From NCBI GenBank assembly GCA_963662175.1, contig OY759223.1, positions 21,863,460-21,927,459 of the forward strand: a stretch of 64,000 nt of DNA, given 5' to 3'. Shown here in pieces: positions 55,830 to 64,000 of the stretch. The notes under the pieces were generated by a model, which was given only the letters and a program-made list of their open reading frames with translations, did no database searches and was not told the origin of the DNA. A program made the position numbers and the translations under genes. Every line of letters starts with the position of its first letter. The stretch's first letter is position 1. This stretch comes from Aradus depressus. Lineage: Eukaryota > Arthropoda > Insecta > Hemiptera > Aradidae.

Positions 55830-57116
55830 TACTTTTCAGACATGTTTACCAACACAAGGTACGAATCGGACTAATATTAGTTTTTTTTTTTTTTTTGTGT
55901 ACAATGTTACATGTTATTCACTTTGTGTAAGGCCCTTACAGTACCGGCCAAAATAAATTGATTGAAATTGAAAAAAAAAAAAAAATCATATTAAAATGAG
56001 ATAAAATAAAATAATTTGAATAAAACTGAAAACATTCAGAATGTTCACAAAGCAAGAGACGAGAATAATGGATATCATTTGATTTATGAATGACAACATT
56101 TTATAATACTTTGCAATATTTATGTGTTTAATTGTTTATAATTAATTGTTAATTAGGTATGGTATATTCAAAATGTTCCCATTTTTACATGGTAGCTTTT
56201 GATTACTCACTTATACTAAATTGTGTGTCGATACATTCATTAAAGTGGCAATTATTATGGTTTTAGGGTCTAGCTCAACTCCTCCGATGTCCCCTTCTCT
56301 TCGACCGATTTCATAGTAAATTAATATGTACCGTTATATAGGGTTTTGAATTTAAATCTCATACTATATTCTATGTCGATACATCGGTAGTTATTGAGGT
56401 TTTTTTGAGTTGAGCTTTTCTTCTGATCCTTTTTTCCCTTCGGTTCTGCTGAAAATTAATGTTTTCATCCTTTTGAAATTTTGAATGTAAAAATAAACTT
56501 TCAAAACTATGTACGCGAACAGTTCATACTGGTGTAATGTGTGTCTTTCTTTTCAAAGTTAAAATGATGTGAAAGTTACTAAACAGTGAATTCATAATGT
56601 GAAGTGACAGTGAGAAGGGTTGGATTAATGGAGGTTTTTTTTGATTTTCTTTCTATTAATACAAAAGTAATTGTTAGTGTAAGGTCTATTTCAATGTGAC
56701 GTCACAAACTGTGAGAAAAAATCCTGTTATTTTAATGGCCGCCAAGTTCAATAAATTAATTTCAATTTTGTAAATTCGTAAATATGTTTTAGATTTTTTT
56801 TTTTTGTTTTCCCTCAATCTCTTTCAACGAACCTCAAGTTCTCAAAACTTACAGGCCTAACGAATCAGCACCCTTTGGAGTATGTACCGATTCGGGACAC
56901 ATAAATAATTTATTTCACTAAAGGTTTAAATCGGGAGAAGTATATTTTTTTATCTGTACAATAGTAAAGTATAATCCGTTTTTTTTTAGAGTTATTTATA
57001 TTTTTATTTTTTTTGAGCTCCATATCCCTGGTGTGGAAAAATAACTTCATTTTATTTTAAATTAATTTTTTATTTATTATTAATTAAGTTGAAAGGGAAA
57101 AATCTTTCATTTTGGC
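55830..57116. other. Unassigned sequence with repeat family C
   Basis: 56210-56470 contains TGTCGATACATTCATTAAAG and 'GACCGATTT' phrases of family C. The rest is AT-rich with no gene. Confidence 0.45.
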
Positions 57117-57383
57117 CTAATGCCGACGAAAGTATAAAACTCACTCCCGGACCAGATACAGGGCCTACTCTGGACGCGGTGATACCATAAGCTCTCAAAA
57201 AATAAAAAATAATTATGTGTTTCTATGGACGCGATAACTCCAGATATTCATTCTATCTGGAGTTATCGCGTCCACAGAAACACATTTTTTTTTTTTTTTT
57301 GAGTGAGCTTATGGTATCACCGCGTCCAGAGTAGGCCCTGTATCCGGTCCGGGAGTGAGTTTTATACTTTCGTCGGCATTAGG
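57117..57383. mobile_element. Composite palindrome, 267 bp, SINE-B-related arms
   Basis: Outer arms 57117-57195 and 57305-57383 (CCTAATGCCGACGAAAGTAT, CTCACTCCCGGACC, GGGCCTACTCTGGACGCGGT) differ by about one base. Inner arms 57215-57249 and 57255-57287 (ATGTGTTTCTATGGACGCGA...) mirror around AATTCATTCT-like sequence. A and T tracts separate the two levels. CCGGGAGTGAGTTTTATA links the outer arm to SINE-B; GATAACTCCAGATA links the inner arm to family C. The open frame from 57303 is not a gene. Confidence 0.75.
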
Positions 57384-58369
57384 GGGGCTACCAAAGTTGA
57401 TTTTGTGTATATATTACCTTTTCGTTTTCATCACCAGGATAGAATCCATCTCCAATCAGAAGCTTCACCATTTCTGAAAGAAAATAATTTTACATTTTCT
57501 TTATATTACAGCAAATTCTTTACTTATGATTGGAATAAATAAAAAAAAGTTGTCGGTGAATCACCGGCAAAGCACTTCCCCAGAACTCATTAAGCAATTA
57601 ACTTGTGACACCAGTTGCACAAGGCGAGTTCTGTCTATTTGTGGTTATATAAACTATTAAATATTACAAGAATATTTTATTACTATTATTGTGAAATTGA
57701 ATTATAAAATTCCCGTTACTTTTTGAACACACCTCGTATATACCCACACTCAGACTCCGTCTTCTGGGAGGAGGTAGCCTATTTATCTTGTAATGTTTAT
57801 CTTTTATTTTGTAATGATCTAAAGGCGTTAAATAAAAAACAATATGTGAATCCAAAACCTAATAAGGACCCATCAATTTTCTGCCGGTAAACTGCGAAAA
57901 CTTAGTTGATTAATTTGTGCTGCGGAAAACACTGATAAATCACCGACGATTTTCTTTTCATATTTATAACACTAATAATTTACCTTCCTCCCATCTATGC
58001 GTCGATTTTCACCAATTTTTACTACCATGTTCGGGTAAGGAAATTGAAGTCCGGTGATAAGGTCGAGAAAAAAATCGTGTCCGAGATAAGGTCAGAATCT
58101 CATTGGCCTACCCTCAAATAGTAATGTGGTTTTCCAGAGGGCGGCTATGTCTGTTCTTTCTCTTGTCTTTAATTTTTGTGAAAAAATTTAAATGATATTT
58201 TTTGCAAAGTGTTTGTTAGTGTGTGGACAAGAGGCCTACTGATTTCGGTGCCAATCGAATGTTTCAGACATATTATGTACAATTTAACACATATTTCTTA
58301 CCTATAACAGTACAGTCTAGGCATCGTAATCGTATTAGTTGAACAATAACCATGTTTTATCATTTTTAG
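57384..58369. repeat. Family C pieces and a mariner-type solo end
   Basis: 57545-57615 (GTCGGTGAATCACCGGCAAA) and 57830-58000 are family C. 57706-57738 (AAATTCCCGTTACTTTTTGAACACACC) is the reverse complement of the mariner end at 55143, so it is either the far end of a larger mariner derivative or a solo end. Confidence 0.55.
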
Positions 58370-58500
58370 TTTATTATGACTCATGCCCGGGCTTTAACTA
58401 CAATGTCATATCAGCTACTACCAGAGCGCTCTGGTGGACATGAGCCCCTACTATGGGAATCCTAATTTTTGCATTCCCTGCTTTATTCAACAGAGGTCAA
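58370..58500 (-). mobile_element. SINE-A 3' half, TAAC/TTAT-tailed
   Basis: TTATTATGACTCATGCCCGG, 'CTACTACCAGAGCGCTC' and 'TGGTGGACATGAGCCC' are present. It fades after about 58490. Confidence 0.75.
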
Positions 58501-58549
58501 GTGGATGGGATCATTTAAATTTTATTTTTTTTTAAATATTATACAATAA

Positions 58550-58958
58550 GTTCTAATTTTTGATTCTCTATATTTGTTTCTAAGACTAATTTTATTTATT
58601 TATTGAAGTCCCTTAAGAATTACCAAATTTCTCTCTTTTTAGACAGGTGCACATATTTCTTTGTCAATTTTAATTTAAATTTCAGAAAATATTTTACAAA
58701 TTGAACAATATATTCTTGTCTTATTTTTGATTATCTATATTTGTTTATGACTGATTTTATTTATTTATTGAAGTCTCAAATGAATGGTAATTTCTTCATC
58801 TTTCACGGTATACATTTTATTTGTCATATCATTTTTTTTTTTTATTCCAGAATATGTTTTACAAAATTCAACAATATATTCTCTACAACATATACATAAC
58901 ATATTCTTATGTATTATTTTTCATTCTCTATATTTGTCCTTAAGACTTTTCTTTGTCT

Positions 58959-58994
<36 letters not shown>

Positions 58995-59290
58995 CAAAAT
59001 ACATTTCACAAAATTGAACAATATATTCTTAACAACATATACATAACATATTAAGTCTTATTTTTCATTCTCTATATTAAATATACACACAAATTTTGTC
59101 TTTAAGACTTTTCTGTCATTTAATTTTTTTTTAAATATATATTTCAAAATACATTTCACAAAATTGAGCAATATATTCTTAACAACATAATCTTGAATCT
59201 TACTTTTGATTCTCTGTATTTGTCGTTAAGACTGATTTTATTTATTTATGAAAGTCTCAAATGAATGTCCATCTTTTTCTCTTTTAAAAT
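58550..59290. repeat. Degenerate tandem repeat, about five units of 145-195 bp
   Basis: The phrase TGATTCTCTATATTTGTTTC recurs near 58561, 58729, 58921, 59064 and 59210, each followed by 'AAGACT..TTTT', 'ATTTCA.AA.A.ATTT.ACAAA.TTGA.CAATATATTCTT'. A (TA)n run lies at 58963-58992. Confidence 0.75.
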
Positions 59291-59794
59291 ACACATATTC
59301 CTTTGTAATTTTATTTTTATTTTTAAACAATATAAAAATTAAATTTATTGATAACAATGTTTAAAATAATGTTATTTTTTTCCAGATGGTACTCTTGGAA
59401 GTAAGTAAAGTCTGGACCCTGGTGTTGTAAAACTCTTTCTTATTATATCACCTTGACTCTCTTGTTTAATTTTTTTATTTTTTTAGCACCAAAAAAAATT
59501 TTTTTTTTCTTACAAGTTATACTGACTAGCATAGACCTGGTAGTCAAAAGCTTCAGTAGAAATTGTATTTTTTGGTACGACTCCTTGTATCCCTCGCTAC
59601 CTTAAAACTATAAAAATATAAATAATAATTTAAAAATACATGTGACCATAATGTACATTTTTCAATTATTTGTTAAAATAAATTTTATTTATAATTTTAG
59701 TTTTCATTTTTTTTTTTTTCTATCCTACAATATAAGAACTATGTTCCCAGATCAATTTTAAAATTTATAAAAATAATTTTATATACTTATTCAC
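59291..59794. other. Unassigned AT-rich sequence
   Basis: No recognised element. Long T runs only. Confidence 0.4.
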
Positions 59795-59867
59795 CGACTC
59801 TCAAAACATACATTTTTGTTGTTAATGGAAATCGAGGTTCTGTCGTGTGAAAGAAAATGCAAAATTT

Positions 59868-59908
59868 GGCCAACGTTTCGAAAACTATTTATTTTCTTCT
59901 TCAGGGCC
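59868..59908 (-). ncRNA. Hammerhead-type ribozyme motif, family D, left arm
   Basis: The exact mirror of 60006-60046 on the opposite strand, with the same stems and core. Both arms in one transcript would pair as sense and antisense, so folding would compete with a 129-bp hairpin. Confidence 0.6.
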
Positions 59909-60005
59909 TTATAATGACTTGAGTGGATGTGTGTGGTGACGGTGTTGTGTGACTAACACAAACTCACAACACCGTCACCACACACATCCACTCAAGTCAT
60001 TATAA

Positions 60006-60046
60006 GGCCCTGAAGAAGAAAATAAATAGTTTTCGAAACGTTGGCC
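60006..60046 (+). ncRNA. Hammerhead-type ribozyme motif, family D, right arm
   Basis: Stem I GGCC (60006-60009), CTGAAGA (60010-60016), extra A, stem II GAAAA/TTTTC (60018-60022, 60030-60034) with 7-nt loop, GAAA (60035-60038), minimal self-complementary stem III ACGT (60038-60041), T as H17 (60042), stem I GGCC (60043-60046). Cleavage is predicted after 60042. All core positions fit the Penelope-type variant. Confidence 0.65.
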
Positions 60047-60116
60047 AAATTTTGCATTTTCTTTCACACGACAGAACCTCGATTTCCATTAACATTGAAA
60101 AGATACTGTCGACTCT

Positions 60117-60776
60117 ATAAATCATTTTGATATATTTTGTTTACATTTAAATATTTAAGTTAATTTTAGCTGCAATTTTATTGAAAGAAACAAATAGTTC
60201 AGAACATTTACGAAATTTCGCTTATTTCCAAAACCTTACAGAAGTTATCATGGGCGAAAAAAATTCATTAGTCTTCATCAAAATGTTTAAAATAAAAAAT
60301 AAAAACTGTTCATTTTTGTACAAGTACCTACATAATTACGAACAAAAGAAAATTCTACAGTCACACGCACAGCCTCCAACTTATCATTATGTTGTGAGGG
60401 CAGTAAAATCAGAATTTAGACTTATCTCGGACAAAATTATTTGATCTTATCACCAAAAAATTAATACAATATTTGTATTATCAATTTTAAAAAAAAATCA
60501 CAGTACATTATTTGAAAGATATTTTCATTTATTAGTAGAAAACCTATCCACAAAAAACCAAAACTTTATTTTTAATGAAAATGAAAACGCAGTTAAATTA
60601 CCCAAGTGTTTTGTTTAAATTAATTTGAAAACATTAAAACGTGCATTAATATGAACTACAATTTACACTCATGTGAATAACAAATATTTTATGAACTCCG
60701 AATTTTCATTATTGATTATCATCTCAAAAAAGACCTCTGAGTAATAGTAAGCATTATTAAATCGAAGAACTGGAGT
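60117..60776. other. Unassigned sequence with a doubtful frame
   Basis: A plus-strand frame at 60181-60444 (87 codons, KIKNKNCSFLYKYL in the middle, no ATG-proximal signal) has no recognised domain and AT-driven composition. It is probably chance. Confidence 0.35.
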
Positions 60777-61063
60777 TAGTTATTGTTACCAATGCTAAGG
60801 CTTTAACTTCGAGGTCATATCGCCAACTACCAGAACTTTGTTGTGATGTACATGAGTCCGACTCTACTATGATTCAATTTTGTCTACCTAGGTTAGGGGT
60901 CTTTAGCTAGTACCGGACATTGTACAATCTCGGGACCATCGCATTAATGTCCCATCCGAAGGATGATGTCCTCAAGATATTTTTTTACCTTTTAGATAAA
61001 AAACCTGAGGCCTCAACCCGCGATCTTGAGTTCAGTAGGCTACCTTTTTACCGACGCCGTGGA
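60777..61063 (-). mobile_element. SINE-A, divergent subfamily, old
   Basis: Shares TTGTGATGTACATGAG and 'GAAGGATGATGTCCTCAAGATA' with 52896-53205. The box B region is reduced to CTCAACCCGCGATC. Homology between the loci continues to about 61168. Confidence 0.78.
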
Positions 61064-62999
61064 ACTATTTTTTAAATTAATTGTTTTTTGATATCTAAGA
61101 CTCCCAATAGTTTTATATAAATAAAAAATATTAGTTCTGGTGTTAGAGTGCTTAAATAAATACATTCAGTTGAAATAAAACTAGTGAAAAGAAATTTTTT
61201 GATGAATACAGTTTCTTAACATTTTTTCTCTATTTTCATTTTATAGAAATAACAAATGCATTTTAGTTAAAATAATTAATGAAATGAACAAATGCATTTC
61301 ATTTGTTACCGTTCCAAATGCCGAGAGCCAATTTTTCCAGCGTTTAGTCTTACTTTCAAAAAACATTGCTCCCAAGATATTTCATTTATCATATATATTT
61401 TTTAAAACACAGACTTTATTATTAAACATTTACAAAGTAATACTTTATGGTCACATTGTGCATTAATTTAAAATAAATCTAAATTCATGTAGTAATTTTT
61501 TTTTTTCTACTTCTTTTGAATAAAATAAAATTTTAAACAAGGTGATATATGACACAAAAAATATATTTAAAAAAAAGTAAAAGAATTTTCTTTATTTATT
61601 TATTCACTTCACTTTAATTATTTACAATTCATTTTTTATTAACATTAGTGCAAAATTTTTCACTCAAGTACTTTGGAACCCAAAATAATTTTCCTTTCAC
61701 AAAGAACTCATTATTTCTATCAAAATTTACATAATTTTGAACCAATATATTTTTAATTCTCAAAATCACTGCTAGGCACCATATTTTTTAATAATGCCTA
61801 GTTTTCCATCCTTTTCCTAAAAAAAAAAAAGATTTATCTTGCTTGCATAATAAGAAAGTAAATATAAAATTATTTATTTAGTGCCAGAGTTTATTTCCTT
61901 CCAAGATGTACAATTTAATTGTAATTTTAAACGTAATATTACGAAATAAATAAAATTATTTTAATAAAATATGTTTAAATTTTTTACAGTCTTTTGTGCT
62001 ACCTTTCCTTTGAGGCTTTTTATCTTTTATTATTAATATTATTTTGTTTCAACATTTTTGGAATGCATTTTTGTCTCTTTAATTGAAATTTTTTTAAATA
62101 GTCTAAAAAAAAAAGTAATTGTAATTCTTTTTATCTATGTTTGTTTCTTTTGATTGTCTGCTTTATTCAAAATTTCATATTTTACTTATCTCTTTAATGT
62201 AGACCCTATTCCCTATTCCCTTTGTGAATTCCTGAAGTAGTTCAAAACAAACCGGGGTTTTTGAGAAAAAAAAAAACAAAAACTTTTTTACTTCACCTGC
62301 CACTTCTTACAGAGGAATCATCAGAAATCGACGAAGAAACATCAAAACGTAAGCTGACAGTATCGATAACTCATTTCTAATGGGACGCATCCCACTCATT
62401 GTTTTTGAAAAATAATTTTTTTTAATAGAAATCCATAAATTCAGATCATTTTCATCATATAATAATGTATCTTAGCCAATACTTTATTTAAAACAGCATT
62501 TTTGTTTATTTTCTAATATGTTATATGGAAATCAATAATATACAATTTTTCAAATAGCAATTTCTTAAAAGAAAAGCCTTAAACCAAAAAACCACTAAAA
62601 TTTGAGTGTACTCTAGAGACGAAAATAAGAAAAACAATTCTATGAATTCGCAAATCCTTCCTTAAAGAGTTATCATAAAAAAAATTGTTTTCCAATAATT
62701 TTTTGGGTGAATAATGAAACATCTCTAAGAATGTTTATTTTAGAATAAAATGCCTCTGTGTAAATGTTGTAAAGGGCAACATTTTAAATAAAAAAAGGGC
62801 TCAAAAGTTATGTTTAACAAATTGAAATAAACAATTATTTAATTTTTTTAATTGTTTATAATATCAAATTTATATTCTTGAAAAAAAAAAAAGTATTTTC
62901 AAATCGAAATTATTTAATGTAATATGTTTTGTATATATTCGTATATTCCTGTAGTTTTCCTAAATGATAGTTTAAAAATGTGAAAAATTTTATGATACT
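61064..62999. other. AT-rich sequence without recognised genes
   Basis: 61083-61168 is the extended duplication shared with 53206-53335. 62320-62380 has a weak, altered hammerhead-like phrase (GACGAAGAAACATCAAAACGT). Otherwise nothing was recognised. Confidence 0.45.
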
Positions 63000-63283
63000 T
63001 ATAAGATAATTATTTTTTACTCTTGGGTTGTGTAAGAAGATTTTGAATTTACAATATAATAATATTATATATTTTCCACAGCTGTATTCTTCTCCTAATT
63101 TATTTTTTGAACTTTACAACCTAGGAAATAGATATTTTGAGAAGAACTCCCATCATCTAAAAGAGAAAAAGTGTTAAAAAATAAATTAGGAGAAGAATAA
63201 AGCTGTGGAAAATATATATTTTATTATAAATTCAAAATCTCCTTACACTACTCAAAAGTGAAAATTTATTATCTCATTAAAGT
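63000..63283. repeat. Imperfect foldback, ~105-bp arms
   Basis: AAGATTTTGAATTTACAATA and 'TTTTCCACAGCTGTATTCTT' on the left mirror 'AAGCTGTGGAAAATATATAT' and 'TATAAATTCAAAATCTCCTT' on the right, around a ~65-bp centre. A third, diverged half lies at 63450-63540. Confidence 0.75.
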
Positions 63284-64000
63284 GTTATAAAATTCTTCAC
63301 TTTTTCAAAATTACATTAAGGAAAAGTACTTGAATATTGGAAACCTTTGGAGTCGATATTTTTTTGCAAATCTTACAGATTACTGTACTGCTCGGATAAT
63401 ACAAAACTACATCAAATAATTTCGGAGATCTTCCCAAAACATTATTAGCTAGGTTGTAAAAACCAAAAGATAAATTGGGAGAATAATAAACGAGAGAAAA
63501 TTATATTATTATAAAGAAAAATCTCTTTGCACAACCCAAAAGACTTTTCAATTTTTTTAAATGTCTAAAATAAAAAAAATATTCTAAACTAAACAAAAAA
63601 CTCAAAATCCCACTAAGTTTTCTTAGATTTTCTTCTTTCTTTTCTAATATTTTCTTAAGCATAACTTTTGTGGATTCACTTTATTTGAAATATTGTGCTC
63701 TTTATCATTTATTTAGATCTATTTTATTCTAATATGGATTTTTTTAGATGTTCTATCATTTCCATAAATTATGTACGAGGAATTAAAATTGATAGAAAAT
63801 TCTTCTCTTATTTTTAAAAAAGTTTTTCGCCAATTTTTAAGGAAGCATTTTCGGTATCAAATCTATAAGACATTTTTTTCTTGTTTTAGCCTTAAAATTA
63901 CATTCAGGAACTATTACACAAAATCTTGGTTACACCCTTTATAACAAAATTAAGTAGTACTACTTATTATTAAGAGAATCATTTTTTATATCCTGTAAAA
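63284..64000. other. AT-rich sequence
   Basis: Apart from the diverged half-arm at 63450-63540, no feature was recognised. Confidence 0.45.

Larger units (their letters stand above)
59802..60109. mobile_element. Perfect foldback element with two hammerhead-type cores, family D
   Basis: 59821-59949 and 59965-60093 are perfect inverted repeats of 129 bp around a 15-bp centre. Each arm carries a complete hammerhead-type motif, one per strand. A possible 7-bp target duplication CGACTCT lies at 59795-59801 and 60110-60116. No coding sequence. The absence of arm divergence suggests a very recent copy or gene conversion between the arms. The design matches an inverted pair of Penelope-type terminal repeats. 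Confidence 0.85.

Noticed and set aside
57303..57542. 79-codon frame
   Set aside because: It begins in the right arm of a palindrome; its mirror would encode the same and no domain is seen.
60181..60444. 87-codon plus-strand frame as a gene
   Set aside because: Lys/Asn/Ile/Phe-rich as expected from AT-rich DNA, no domain, no supporting context.
62320..62380. Hammerhead-like GACGAAGAAACATCAAAACGT
   Set aside because: The core C-U-G and the GAAA are altered and stems I and II do not form convincingly; at best a dead relic.

Overview
This is eukaryotic, strongly AT-rich DNA with long A and T homopolymer runs. I could not recognise a single intact host gene. The content is almost entirely transposable elements and their remains, many nested in one another. 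The mixture (tRNA-derived SINEs whose tails match the arthropod telomere pentamer CCTAA/TTAGG, jockey-like non-LTR retrotransposons, mariner, pogo/Tigger-like and hAT-like non-autonomous DNA transposons, and Penelope-type hammerhead repeats) suggests an arthropod, most likely an insect. The species cannot be fixed from the sequence alone. Nearly all long open frames are low-complexity artefacts or lie inside repeats.

Layout. 0-6.4 kb: a LINE copy split by a foldback insertion, two young SINE-A copies with perfect target-site duplications (TSDs), and a polypyrimidine block. 6.4-12.7 kb: two pogo-like MITEs, a foldback element with a hammerhead-type motif, and the first copy of an interspersed ~0.7 kb unit (here 'unit R'). 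13-18 kb: the most nested zone. It holds foldbacks in and beside a second copy of the same LINE, and a jockey remnant split by a hAT-like MITE that itself carries a foldback. 18-26 kb: SINE-B and SINE-A copies, a pogo-like MITE with a nested foldback, and a LINE RNase H remnant split by another pogo-like MITE. 27-36 kb: a SINE-A cluster, an AT-rich tandem block and several decayed LINE pieces. 39.8-41.2 kb: a clean tandem array with ~130 bp units and a local dimeric higher order. 41.8-46.2 kb: SINE-A, two copies of unit R and a short 24-bp array. 48-53 kb: a degenerate tandem block, a long foldback and more SINEs. 54-57.7 kb: an internally deleted mariner with a SINE-B in it, and a composite palindrome. 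58-64 kb: degenerate tandem repeats, a perfect 129-bp-arm palindrome with complete hammerhead-variant cores, an old SINE, and AT-rich sequence.

The most notable signal is three sequence-unrelated foldback families (near 8.3, 15.9 and 60.0 kb). Each carries the same minimal hammerhead-ribozyme layout: CUGANGA, one extra base, stem II, GAAA, a self-complementary stem III, U-H, and a short stem I. This is the variant architecture reported for Penelope-like retroelements, which is thought to act as dimers. No Penelope reverse transcriptase is visible, so the copies here look non-autonomous or truncated and are often inverted. A second notable signal is SINE-A: its youngest copies end in CCTAA pentamers while older copies end in TAAC-type tails.
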